DNA of 25,830 bases from a virus (IMGVR_UViG_3300032284_000558:1-25830); one strand, 5' to 3'; counted from the first letter of the stretch, positions 6,596 to 12,917 are shown. Numbers and translations: made by a program. The notes: generated by a model from the letters alone, not told the origin.

Positions 6596-7492
6596 TTATT
6601 TTTTAGATTTTGGGTCGTATTGGTCAAAATCGTTGCTTACGATGATACTTTTTAACTTCTTTGGGTATTCACCACCAGTATCAGTATAGTTTATTAGATT
6701 TGGAACTAGTGCTAACCCCTCTACTGGCTTATTGTGTTTACGTAACTCGGCACGGTGTTTACGGAATGCTGCATAAGCACGGTGAGTATTAAGGTTTAAC
6801 ATATATGAATTAACGGAACCTTGTGGAGTTTGAAACGCATGATATTTCTCACCATATGGACCCTCAACACTATCAGCCTTGCCAAATGATTTTTGACCAT
6901 AGAATACGTTTGCTGCTTTAGATTTTTCATCTTGACCCCAACTGCTTTCAATAGCAGCCTGTGCCAGCGCAATACTTGGTGGAATAATATCAACCTTGTC
7001 AAGTAGTTCCATAACATTGCTTGCACCATATTGGTCAAACATAGCATTCAAGAAGTCATTTTCATCTACTGGTAATTTGACACCACGTTTTAATGCAATT
7101 GCATCACGCATAATACGAGCACGGTCATGCATGATGCGTTGATTTTCTGCATTAATAAATGGAAGAACTGCTTTAGTAAAGTTTTCAACACGTGTATCAC
7201 GGTCAACTTTATCTTGGTTCTGTAATTCTTTTGGGAAGTTTGGATTAGTAACTGCTGCTTTTTCTTGTTTTTTAGGCTCTGCTTGCTTTTGTGGTTGTGT
7301 ATCTGCAGCACGTTGAACCGCACTAACTGATTGTTGAGGCTGAGCTATAGGTGCCTGTGGTGCCTTGCTAAGCATACCTATCCCACCAGCACCTATACCT
7401 GCGGCAACTGCACCAGCAGCAGCGGTATTCTTAATACGGTTCCATACTGGACCTTCAATTAATTCTTCGTCATAGAGTTCTGATAAAAGCAT
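6596..7492 (-). CDS. Bax-like glucosaminidase (peptidoglycan hydrolase) with membrane-like N-terminus
   Basis: A 298-aa protein. Residues 22-42 form a small-residue hydrophobic segment (AAAGAVAAGIGAGGIG). Residues 45-105 are a Pro/Gln/Lys-rich linker, and the C-terminal half (about 110-290) is a Bax/glucosaminidase (GH73-like) domain. Its signature is I-I-P-P-S-I-A-L-A-Q-A-A-I-E-S-S-W-G, with the glutamate as predicted catalytic acid, then N-V-F-Y-G-Q, Y-H-A-F-Q-T and S-V-N-S-Y-M-L-N-L-N-T-H-R-A-Y. It probably cleaves glycan strands, at lysis or as a virion-borne wall hydrolase. The late-type promoter favours a late role. There is no Shine-Dalgarno: AATAAATA ends 4 nt before the ATG, and an 8-bp inverted repeat covers the start. 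It lies just after the radical SAM 2 gene. Confidence 0.85.
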   Translation of the reverse strand: MLLSELYDEELIEGPVWNRIKNTAAAGAVAAGIGAGGIGMLSKAPQAPIAQPQQSVSAVQRAADTQPQKQAEPKKQEKAAVTNPNFPKELQNQDKVDRDTRVENFTKAVLPFINAENQRIMHDRARIMRDAIALKRGVKLPVDENDFLNAMFDQYGASNVMELLDKVDIIPPSIALAQAAIESSWGQDEKSKAANVFYGQKSFGKADSVEGPYGEKYHAFQTPQGSVNSYMLNLNTHRAYAAFRKHRAELRKHNKPVEGLALVPNLINYTDTGGEYPKKLKSIIVSNDFDQYDPKSKK

Positions 7493-7519
7493 AAGATATT
7501 TATTGGGCGACTATCTTAT
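7491..7519 (-). promoter_or_regulatory. Late promoter inside an inverted repeat covering the lysin start
   Basis: On the minus strand, AATAAATA (7504-7497) lies between the perfect 8-bp arms ATAAGATA (7519-7512) and TATCTTAT (7498-7491). The right arm includes the first two bases of the ATG at 7492. The loop holds the stop codon of radical SAM 2. A late transcript starting about 6 nt after the box would lack the left arm and be essentially leaderless. Confidence 0.7.
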
Positions 7520-9296
7520 TTTTTAGCGCACCAGTTCGGCGAACACTATAAAAATCAAAAGGTTTTAATGGATCAATTTTATTGAAAATTTTATAATTTG
7601 TTTTTTCTAGTGTCCAATCGTTGACATTAATCCAATAATCACGTATGACTTCGGGATATACAACTTTTTGGTCATAGATGAAATGTCTTTGGATATTGTA
7701 TATTTCACTGGCATCCCACGTATATTCTTCTACAAGTTTCTTACCAAGGTCATATATGATATCTTTATGGTCATACATAAACTTCCAACTCATCGTGTGG
7801 ATAGCATGACCTTTAATCTTCTCTGGATTGGTCATATGTCCAGTGGTCAGATACGTGCGAACAATTTGTTTAAGTTCACGATAGTGTTCACCAAGTATTG
7901 GGTCAGCTTGAATCATTTCATACAACATATCATAGAACTCAAGATACGGCATATCTTCAACTTTACGCATATATTTTGCATACAACTGTGTATAACCACT
8001 GATATGAAAATGAATAATCATCCAACCATACATATACGCTTCGATCATTTCGTCTGTGGTCATTGTGCTTGTTTCGTTTATAAGTTCAACGATTTCTGGA
8101 TATATGTCACTGTCGCTTGAATTATAAAGTGACACATAATCAAGTGCACGAACTGTTTTAATGCCGTATTTCTTTATAGATTCTGGCTGTGCTAACTCAC
8201 TGTTTGCCAACAATTGTGCAAACCAAATGTCTATGCTATTGTGTTGTCCTAGTTCGAGAACCTTACACATGCCAGATTTGAATGTCTGTAGTGTTTCGTT
8301 TGGCAGACCAATAATAACTTCTGTATATGTTGGAATATCACGCTGCTCACCAGTTAATAACACGTGTTCGGTGCGGTTCTTATCCATGTTGTCACGTTTA
8401 ATTTCAACCAGTGTGCTCTCATTCATGCTTTGAACGCTAACAGTAATGCCACGTCCATATTTTCCAATAGTTTGTGCGATATCAAATACAACATCGCTGC
8501 TGTTTTTTACATAATCAATGCTTATACCTTGGATACGACTGCTGTCTAATACTTTAGATAATTCAACTGCAAGCTCAAGGTCACGTTCTTTGAAGATACC
8601 AAAGTTTGCATCAGCAAAATACAGATATGTTATGTTATGGTTAGCTGCCCAATTAAACTCCGCAATAACACGGTCTTCACGAAACTTGTATATTTTACTG
8701 TATGTAGTTCCACCCCAATCACAGAACGTGCAAGCATATGGACACCCACGTGTGGTCTCAACAGTCATCTGCCACGCAGCATCTGGATATTCTGACATAA
8801 TATCATCAAACACACCAGTCAAATATGGACTTGGAATATCAAGATTTTTAATTCGTGGACTATTGTATACACGGGTTAGCGGTTCACCGTTCATATATTG
8901 ACGTAGTATTTTAAGAAACGATTCTTCGCCCTCAGTTAAGACAACGCTATCAATCCAACTATATTTTTCTAGTAGTTCTGCATTTGTATTTGGTCCACCA
9001 AACACAATTTTACATTCTGGAAACGTTTCTTTAATACGCTTTGCCATCTGTAGATTATATTGTTCATTCCAAATATACGAACTGAATCCGCATATAGATG
9101 GATTATCTAATCTAGATAACATAACTTCAGGTGCTTCTCGTTTGAAAAAAAGTTTATCTAGTTTGAAGTTTTCTGTTATATCACTAAACTGTGCAGCATA
9201 ACTCCACAAGCAGCCAACACTGTATGGCAACCAATAATTGATATTCTCAGCAAACTTTACCGTGTATTGGGGTTGAAATAAATATATGCGGTGCAT
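7500..9296 (-). CDS. Radical SAM enzyme with B12-binding-like N-terminal domain (copy 2)
   Basis: A 598-aa paralogue of the gene at 2368-4281. Shared landmarks (numbering from the 9296 start): W-L-P-Y-S-V-G-C-L-W-S-Y (22-33), G-F-S-S-Y-I-W-N (70-77), I-V-F-G-G-P (97-102), T-E-G-E (121-124), cluster motif G-C-P-Y-A-C-T-F-C-D-W-G-G (C185, C189, C192), D-A-N-F-G-I-F, and E-V-I-I-G-L-P-N-E. The D-x-H-x-x-G cobalamin motif is absent here too. The ATG at 9296 is preferred over 9323 because M-H-R-I-Y-L-F aligns with M-K-K-I-V-S-F of copy 1 and because a late-type box sits immediately before it. Substrate is unknown. It is followed directly by the glucosaminidase gene. Confidence 0.85.
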   Translation of the reverse strand: MHRIYLFQPQYTVKFAENINYWLPYSVGCLWSYAAQFSDITENFKLDKLFFKREAPEVMLSRLDNPSICGFSSYIWNEQYNLQMAKRIKETFPECKIVFGGPNTNAELLEKYSWIDSVVLTEGEESFLKILRQYMNGEPLTRVYNSPRIKNLDIPSPYLTGVFDDIMSEYPDAAWQMTVETTRGCPYACTFCDWGGTTYSKIYKFREDRVIAEFNWAANHNITYLYFADANFGIFKERDLELAVELSKVLDSSRIQGISIDYVKNSSDVVFDIAQTIGKYGRGITVSVQSMNESTLVEIKRDNMDKNRTEHVLLTGEQRDIPTYTEVIIGLPNETLQTFKSGMCKVLELGQHNSIDIWFAQLLANSELAQPESIKKYGIKTVRALDYVSLYNSSDSDIYPEIVELINETSTMTTDEMIEAYMYGWMIIHFHISGYTQLYAKYMRKVEDMPYLEFYDMLYEMIQADPILGEHYRELKQIVRTYLTTGHMTNPEKIKGHAIHTMSWKFMYDHKDIIYDLGKKLVEEYTWDASEIYNIQRHFIYDQKVVYPEVIRDYWINVNDWTLEKTNYKIFNKIDPLKPFDFYSVRRTGALKNKIVAQ

Positions 9297-9301
9297 AAAA
9301 A

Positions 9302-9309
9302 TACTTATT
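9302..9309 (-). promoter_or_regulatory. Late-type promoter abutting radical SAM 2
   Basis: The minus strand reads AATAAGTA (9309-9302), five T residues, then ATG (9296). There is no Shine-Dalgarno. The spacing matches the other three abutting boxes, which is the main reason to accept this one-base variant. Confidence 0.45.
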
Positions 9310-9345
9310 GACACAGACCCCACACATAATATAAATTAGGAAAGT

Positions 9346-9364
9346 GGCGGTTATAAATATCGCC
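9346..9364 (+). promoter_or_regulatory. Late promoter in a short hairpin, upstream of the outer-membrane protein
   Basis: TATAAATA (9352-9359) lies between GGCGGT (9346-9351) and ATCGCC (9359-9364), a 6-bp stem with one G-T pair. A near match TATAAATT lies upstream at 9331-9338. Transcription would start near 9365, leaving about 33 nt of leader with an AAAAGGA ribosome site inside the palindrome CTTTTATAAAAG. Confidence 0.7.
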
Positions 9365-9397
9365 GTGGGTTAAAACTTTTATAAAAGGAAAAATCAA

Positions 9398-10033
9398 ATG
9401 AAGAATATTCTACTCGCTACTGTTGCTACTATCGCCATGCTTGGCGTTGCACACGCAACTGATCTCCCGAACAAGAAGGCTCCACCTGTTGTTCCTACTC
9501 CTGCTCCTGTTGTATCTACTGCAGACAGTGTTTCTTTCAGCGTCTCTGGCGATTATCAGCCAAACTTCGGTGACAACAAGGACTATGCTTATGGTCTTAC
9601 CTATACACATACATTCGATGGTGGCTTCACTGGTGGTGTAAGTGGTTCTTGGACTGATACAGCTTCTGGCGACAACAAGTATAACCTTGAAGCACAGGCT
9701 GGTTACAAGTTCCCACTAACAAGTGCTATCACTGTTGGCGGTAAGGTCGGCGTTGGTGAACGTTGGCAGCCAGGTGCAGAGTTCCCTTACTACGCACTCT
9801 ATGGCACTGCCGACTATAAGTTGAACGATACTATTACTATCAATGCGCTTCAGTATCGTTATCGTAATGCCTTTGAACAGGCTAACAACTACGAGTCACA
9901 CCGTCTTGGCACTGGTGCAACTTACAACGTAAGCAAGACTGTTGCACTCAACGCAACTGTATACCGTGACTTTGACAAGGACTTCAACGCAACTGGCGAT
10001 GGTGTTCTAGTCGGTGCTACTGTTAAGTTCTAA
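9398..10033 (+). CDS. Alphaproteobacterial-type outer-membrane beta-barrel protein carried by the phage
   Basis: A 211-aa protein with a Sec signal peptide (M-K-N-I-L-L-A-T-V-A, cleavage likely after A-H-A at 20). The mature N-terminus T-D-L-P-N-K-K-A-P-P-V-V-P matches the A-D-L-P-x-[RK]-K-A-P opening of Omp25/Omp31-type proteins of rhizobial and related Alphaproteobacteria. The remainder alternates polar and aromatic residues in strands (Y-A-Y-G-L-T-Y-T-H-T-F, T-I-N-A-L-Q-Y-R-Y-R) and ends G-A-T-V-K-F, with the terminal Phe used for outer-membrane assembly. Its size fits an 8-stranded barrel. It has an AAAAGGA ribosome site, its own late promoter and a strong terminator. The phage probably took it from a host to alter the infected cell surface or mask a receptor (inference). 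Confidence 0.88.
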   Translation: MKNILLATVATIAMLGVAHATDLPNKKAPPVVPTPAPVVSTADSVSFSVSGDYQPNFGDNKDYAYGLTYTHTFDGGFTGGVSGSWTDTASGDNKYNLEAQAGYKFPLTSAITVGGKVGVGERWQPGAEFPYYALYGTADYKLNDTITINALQYRYRNAFEQANNYESHRLGTGATYNVSKTVALNATVYRDFDKDFNATGDGVLVGATVKF

Positions 10034-10056
10034 TATAATAGAAAATATTATATAAT

Positions 10057-10086
10057 AAAAATGGCGGGGAAACCCGCCATTTTTTT
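10057..10086. terminator. Bidirectional rho-independent terminator
   Basis: ATGGCGGG (10061-10068), GAAA loop, CCCGCCAT (10073-10080), flanked by A5 and T7 runs. It serves the outer-membrane protein on plus and the kinase operon on minus. Confidence 0.93.
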
Positions 10087-10558
10087 ATGCTTGAATGATG
10101 CTATCAAAACCTTCGTCTGGATCAGGTGGTTCAAGACTACCTATCATCTGATTCATAACATGATGTGGAATGTTCTTACCGCTACGTGAAGCAAGACGAC
10201 GATTTAATTCCAACATATCAGGTGTTGGAAAGAAGACAGCAATCTTTTCATAGTTCTCTGGAACCTGTGCCAGCTTGCCACGACGTGACTTCTTGCTGGT
10301 ATTGGTTTGGTCCCATACCAAATCCTTGTCATTATGAATGGCAGTACGAACCTGTGCCTGAACAAATTGATTAGCCTTATCAATATTATCCTTAAAGACA
10401 TCGTTATATGTCTTACCACTTTTAGCGGCAACTTGGTCGATGTAGGCATCGCTTGACGCAATGATAGCATCACCAAAGTTCTGGTTCTTAATCCAAGTGC
10501 TCTTACCGCTTGCAGGAACACCAATCAACATGTATAAACGAGGCAATGTAATCTCCAT
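10085..10558 (-). CDS. Polynucleotide kinase, 5'-kinase domain only
   Basis: A 157-aa P-loop kinase resembling the N-terminal half of T4 PseT/Pnkp. Walker A is G-V-P-A-S-G-K-S-T (13-21); S-S-D-A-Y-I-D follows as the substrate-binding strand, then D-Q-T-N-T-S-K-K-S-R-R and an arginine-bearing lid L-N-R-R-L-A-S-R-S-G-K. It would phosphorylate 5'-OH RNA or DNA ends with ATP, preparing them for the Rnl1 ligase. The HAD 3'-phosphatase domain fused in T4 is absent; a phosphatase-like fragment lies at 11258-11434. An in-frame TTG four codons in, with GGAG upstream, is an alternative start. It is last in its operon, before the bidirectional terminator. Confidence 0.85.
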   Translation of the reverse strand: MEITLPRLYMLIGVPASGKSTWIKNQNFGDAIIASSDAYIDQVAAKSGKTYNDVFKDNIDKANQFVQAQVRTAIHNDKDLVWDQTNTSKKSRRGKLAQVPENYEKIAVFFPTPDMLELNRRLASRSGKNIPHHVMNQMIGSLEPPDPDEGFDSIIQA

Positions 10559-10562
10559 TTCT

Positions 10563-10700
10563 TTATATTAAGATAACACATAGTAAGTTTTGTAGTCCAT
10601 ATAAATTAAAAAACCGAGAATATACAATGTAAATAATGTATATCCGTTCCTGATTAAAAAAATCTAATGTTTTCAAAAACATCTTTAAGATTTTTTTCAT
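10563..10700 (-). CDS. Possible 45-aa hydrophobic, lysine-rich peptide
   Basis: The ATG at 10700 follows the stop of the receiver-like gene by one base. The frame runs M-K-K-I-L-K-M-F-L-K and ends with L-L-C-V-I-L-I before TAA. It fills the gap exactly, but no ribosome site is visible. The composition is that of AT-rich DNA, and a 7-bp ATATACA/TGTATAT inverted repeat lies within (about 10621-10643). It may equally be an untranslated spacer. Confidence 0.3.
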   Translation of the reverse strand: MKKILKMFLKTLDFFNQERIYIIYIVYSRFFNLYGLQNLLCVILI

Positions 10701-10701
10701 G

Positions 10702-11037
10702 TTACGAAACTTTCATCACCATAAAGTTATGCATATAATGTTCAATATTTGCCTTGCCAACAGGGTTCATACTGTGAACAGTATACCCAAATCCATCTGG
10801 TAATTCAAGATTATTGTCCATGATATAATTGCATAACCACTTGGCAAAGTCGTATCCAGTTTTCTCATGCTTCTGGCCAATAATGTAGTGGTCATCAGCA
10901 AGGTCGTGGTCAAAGCTGATATAGTGCGGTAAGCCATAGTTAGTGACATACCACACTGCATCATCCATATTACGAGCAATTACCCAACTGTTGTCAGTAG
11001 GGTATCGCATATCATCAAGAAAGAGTTTGTATTTCAC
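10702..11037 (-). CDS. Cyclic-phosphate-processing receiver-like (cREC-type) protein
   Basis: A 111-aa single-domain protein: L-F-L-D-D-M-R-Y-P at the N-terminus, then W-V-I-A-R-N, F-D-H-D-L-A-D-D in the centre, T-G-Y-D-F-A-K-W-L, and Y-T-V-H-S-M-N-P-V-G at the end. This order (L-D-D-x-R-x-P, S-F-D-H-D-L, H-S-x-N-P) is that of the receiver-like family Burroughs and Aravind described in RNA-repair gene clusters and proposed to process cyclic phosphates at RNA 3' ends. The catalytic residues would be the acidic pairs and the histidines. It overlaps the preceding gene by 23 bp and lies two genes from the polynucleotide kinase. That context fits a 3'-end-healing role, as an alternative to the missing HAD phosphatase. 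Confidence 0.75.
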   Translation of the reverse strand: MKYKLFLDDMRYPTDNSWVIARNMDDAVWYVTNYGLPHYISFDHDLADDHYIIGQKHEKTGYDFAKWLCNYIMDNNLELPDGFGYTVHSMNPVGKANIEHYMHNFMVMKVS

Positions 11038-11257
11038 CTATAAACTCCACTTCACTTGTGGTTTCAATCCATACCTTCGCACCACAGCTTAGTGGTTTAT
11101 CTGGACTGTATACTACCTTACTTGGTCCATTGATAACGACTTCGTGTGCATATGTATTTTTTTTACCTTGTTTAACTGTGAGTGTAGGTTCACGCTCACC
11201 AGTTTTGGCGTTACGTTTAACTACGTGTTGATTGACGTGTATAATTGTTTTACCCAT
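11015..11257 (-). CDS. Conserved small phage protein (KTIIHVNQH family)
   Basis: An 80-aa protein starting M-G-K-T-I-I-H-V-N-Q-H, with R-N-A-K-T-G-E-R-E-P-T-L-T-V-K, T-Y-A-H-E-V, and V-V-Y-S-P-D-K-P-L-S-C-G-A-K-V-W-I-E-T. I recall this as a widespread short protein of T4-like and plasmid-like elements, function unknown. The same frame is open upstream to 11434, but that part reads as a different protein (see 11258-11434). The ATG at 11257 is chosen because it matches the usual family start. Only a weak ribosome site (GGATAG) precedes it. Confidence 0.75.
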   Translation of the reverse strand: MGKTIIHVNQHVVKRNAKTGEREPTLTVKQGKKNTYAHEVVINGPSKVVYSPDKPLSCGAKVWIETTSEVEFIGEIQTLS

Positions 11258-11434
11258 TTTTACTATCCATAATATTATTGTATCCACGACGGACTTTGCC
11301 AATCGTTTCACCAATTTCTTCTGGCCACCAAACAACAATGCAGCCCAGTTCTTGGGCTTGCTTGCGACGTACTGACGACGGCGTTCAATATTGGCGAGTG
11401 TTTTATCAATGTCAAATACAATAACTTTATTCAT
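11258..11434 (-). pseudogene. HAD phosphatase N-terminal remnant, joined to foreign reading frames
   Basis: From the ATG at 11434 (GGAG about 10 nt upstream) the frame reads V-I-V-F-D-I-D-K-T-L-A-N-I-E, then Y-V-A-S-K-P-K-N-W-A-A. This is the beginning of a Pnkp/PseT-type HAD 3'-phosphatase (F-D-x-D-x-T-L-A motif, with Lys where Gly is usual). After about 33 codons the resemblance ends and the rest of the domain is absent. Beyond that point another frame carries a protein-like stretch (L-G-C-I-V-V-W-W-P-E-E-I-G-E-T, ending at TAA 11252-11250), also without its own start. The remnant continues in frame into the 11015-11257 gene, so a 139-residue fusion could be made. I read it as deletion debris. 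Confidence 0.6.
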
Positions 11435-11700
11435 TACAACAATGCTCCACTGTGCATCAAATCAGCATAGGCATAGATAGCCCAGTTGCTAACTTTCTTG
11501 CCGACCTTTGGCGGGACTTCACCCTTGGTCAAAATGGCAAACTGGCGACCACGCTCATATTGCCACTGTTCATTGGTAGCCCACTTATCATATTCAGGAC
11601 TAAATGGCTTACCTTGCAAAACTTCTGTAAAGCCAAGAGTAAAATACCGATTATGGATGATACTTTTAAGTGTAACCACACGAGTCTTAATCTGTGTCAT
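11434..11700 (-). CDS. Conserved small phage protein, unknown
   Basis: An 88-aa protein starting M-T-Q-I-K-T-R-V-V-T-L. The ATG at 11700 has GGAG 6 nt upstream and is preferred over 11712 and 11727. It contains Y-F-T-L-G-F-T-E-V-L-Q-G-K-P-F, Y-E-R-G-R-Q-F-A and a helical C-terminus. The pattern F-x-x-G-F-x-E, then W-x-Y-E-R-G-R-x-F, is familiar from small phage proteins of unknown role. It is first in the operon behind the promoter at 11726-11753, followed by the HAD remnant with a TAATG overlap. Confidence 0.8.
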   Translation of the reverse strand: MTQIKTRVVTLKSIIHNRYFTLGFTEVLQGKPFSPEYDKWATNEQWQYERGRQFAILTKGEVPPKVGKKVSNWAIYAYADLMHSGALL

Positions 11701-11725
11701 GTGTTTCTCCATCAGTTGATAATTC

Positions 11726-11753
11726 AAATTACCATACTATTGTGACTTGTCAA
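11726..11753 (-). promoter_or_regulatory. Early-type sigma70 promoter (P5)
   Basis: On the minus strand: TTGACA (11753-11748), 16-bp spacer, TAATTT (11731-11726) with TGG before the -10. The segment AATAGTATGGTAAT is shared with the promoter at 551-578. The -35 overlaps the stop codon of the upstream gene. It drives the operon ending with the kinase. Confidence 0.75.
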
Positions 11754-12157
11754 TCGATAATTTGGTATGGTTTGTTCCAGTTACCGATATTCACGTCAAC
11801 ATACCATCCAATATCATAGTAATCCGATTGGACATCGCTACGGTCGTGATTACCATCGTTCATAGCAGTCAAAATTTCTTTCAAGAAGTTCTTTGCCTTG
11901 CCAGTAAAATTGTCCCGATAGTGATAAGTGTTTACGTCGATATGGTCTACAGCAGGGCTACCCAAACGGAAACCACCTGCACGTGCACCAACCGTATCGT
12001 TGTAGTTGGTGATGAAGTCAATAGAACCGCTCTTGATATTGAGCACAAGGGTCATGTGGTTACTAACTGCAAGCGAACCCTTAACGCCGTATTTGGCAAG
12101 GATTTTCTTAACGACTGGGGCAATCTGAGCCTTACGTTCCTGGGACATATAAGCCAT
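11750..12157 (-). CDS. Conserved phage protein (MAYMSQERKA family)
   Basis: A 135-aa protein starting M-A-Y-M-S-Q-E-R-K-A. The ATG at 12157 has GGAG 9 nt upstream; the upstream in-frame extension lies over the promoter and is not coding. Conserved stretches are K-Y-G-V-K-G-S-L-A-V, N-H-M-T-L-V-L-N-I-K-S-G, D-H-I-D-V-N-T-Y-H-Y and the C-terminal D-I-G-W-Y-V-D-V-N-I-G. I recall this family as very common in T4-like phages and some plasmids; its function is unknown. It is a single-gene unit with its own promoter at 12190-12217, suggesting it is wanted early. Confidence 0.88.
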   Translation of the reverse strand: MAYMSQERKAQIAPVVKKILAKYGVKGSLAVSNHMTLVLNIKSGSIDFITNYNDTVGARAGGFRLGSPAVDHIDVNTYHYRDNFTGKAKNFLKEILTAMNDGNHDRSDVQSDYYDIGWYVDVNIGNWNKPYQIID

Positions 12158-12189
12158 TGGTGTATCTCCTCGTTGCTGTCTATATTCTG

Positions 12190-12217
12190 ACAATATCACA
12201 AATCGTGTGGCTGTCAA
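12190..12217 (-). promoter_or_regulatory. Early-type sigma70 promoter (P6)
   Basis: On the minus strand: TTGACA (12217-12212), 16-bp spacer, TATTGT (12195-12190) with TGA before it. GTGC precedes the -35. It shares TGTGATATTGT with the promoter at 5637-5664. Confidence 0.8.
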
Positions 12218-12225
12218 GCACTATT

Positions 12226-12423
12226 TTATATTAAAAGATGGTCATCGCCACGACGGGCCAGTTCACGGAAAATGATACGTTTACCGTCCTGAATAGACTT
12301 ATCCTCAAGAATGAGTTCATTGTAATATTCAGCACGTTCAATGAGAGCATACGCATCAATCAGCCCTGCGGTGCTAAAGAATCTGACACGGCTTTTTGCA
12401 AGCATTTTCTGAAAAAAGTTCAT
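12226..12423 (-). CDS. Small basic phage protein, unknown
   Basis: A 65-aa protein starting M-N-F-F-Q-K-M-L-A-K-S-R-V-R-F-F, with a GGAGA ribosome site 7 nt before the ATG at 12423. The first 20 residues form an amphipathic basic helix; the rest (A-Y-A-L-I-E-R-A-E-Y-Y-N-E-L-I-L-E-D) is helical. It lies 12 bp after the gene at 12436-12774 and is probably co-transcribed from promoter 12808-12835. No family recognised with confidence. Confidence 0.7.
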   Translation of the reverse strand: MNFFQKMLAKSRVRFFSTAGLIDAYALIERAEYYNELILEDKSIQDGKRIIFRELARRGDDHLLI

Positions 12424-12435
12424 GTGTGTCTCTCC

Positions 12436-12774
12436 TTAAAGTGCACCAGTCCAACGGATACGGTCAAAATTACCTTCCAGAATGTTACCACGAGCAAAGT
12501 TCGTAGCAGGAGCCTTCCACGAGGCAGGTTTCAATACGTCACCTGCACGGAACTTCTTAGTATCCGCCTTGACTACGAAGGAGTGGACGCTGTTCTGGCT
12601 ACCACTCTGGATAATGACCTTATAATACGTGTTACCTTCCTCAATACGGATACCCGCATTGTATTCCTCAATCATCTTCTGAACGTGGGCATCGTTAGCC
12701 TTGGCACCCCACCAAGCTGCATAATCGGCCTTGGCTTTAGCAAGAAGGGCGGCGAGAGCGGTATTCATATCCAT
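12436..12774 (-). CDS. Conserved small phage protein, unknown
   Basis: A 112-aa protein starting M-D-M-N-T-A-L-A-A-L-L. GGAG lies 8 nt before ATG 12774; ATG 12768 is also possible, and upstream extensions run through the ribosome site. An N-terminal helical region (A-K-A-D-Y-A-A-W-W-G) is followed by a beta-rich part (T-Y-Y-K-V-I-I-Q-S-G-S-Q-N-S-V-H-S-F-V-V) and a basic end. I recall relatives of this layout as short hypothetical proteins in T4-like phages. It is first in its operon, divergent from the plus-strand block. Confidence 0.78.
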   Translation of the reverse strand: MDMNTALAALLAKAKADYAAWWGAKANDAHVQKMIEEYNAGIRIEEGNTYYKVIIQSGSQNSVHSFVVKADTKKFRAGDVLKPASWKAPATNFARGNILEGNFDRIRWTGAL

Positions 12775-12807
12775 GTCGGTAACTCCATTTGCACTGTCCA
12801 TATACAC

Positions 12808-12835
12808 ACATTATCATAGAATATGGGGGTGTCAA
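12808..12835 (-). promoter_or_regulatory. Early-type sigma70 promoter (P7)
   Basis: On the minus strand: TTGACA (12835-12830), 16-bp spacer, TAATGT (12813-12808) preceded by TGA, with GTGC before the -35 and an A-rich run farther upstream. It is divergent from P8. Confidence 0.8.
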
Positions 12836-12889
12836 GCACTTTTTTCACTTTTTTTATAATTATTTTTGGTGGGGGTTAAATCTTTTTGC
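12836..12889. other. T/A-tract-rich divergent promoter spacer
   Basis: The 54 bp between two back-to-back promoters contain T6, T7 and T5 runs and a GGTGGGGG block. A- and T-tracts upstream of a -35 act as UP elements in known sigma70 promoters, so this spacer may raise activity in both directions. No gene is seen here. Confidence 0.5.
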
Positions 12890-12917
12890 TTGACATGTCC
12901 CTAAATCGTGGTATCTT
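12890..12917 (+). promoter_or_regulatory. Early-type sigma70 promoter (P8), plus strand
   Basis: TTGACA (12890-12895), 16-bp spacer, TATCTT (12912-12917) with TGG before it, and TGC before the -35. It is the only plus-strand member of the promoter set and should drive 12983-15622. Confidence 0.8.

Noticed and set aside
10621-10643. ATATACA/TGTATAT inverted repeat as a possible terminator
   Set aside because: The stem is only A-T rich with a 10-nt loop and lacks a GC core, so it would be a weak terminator at best.
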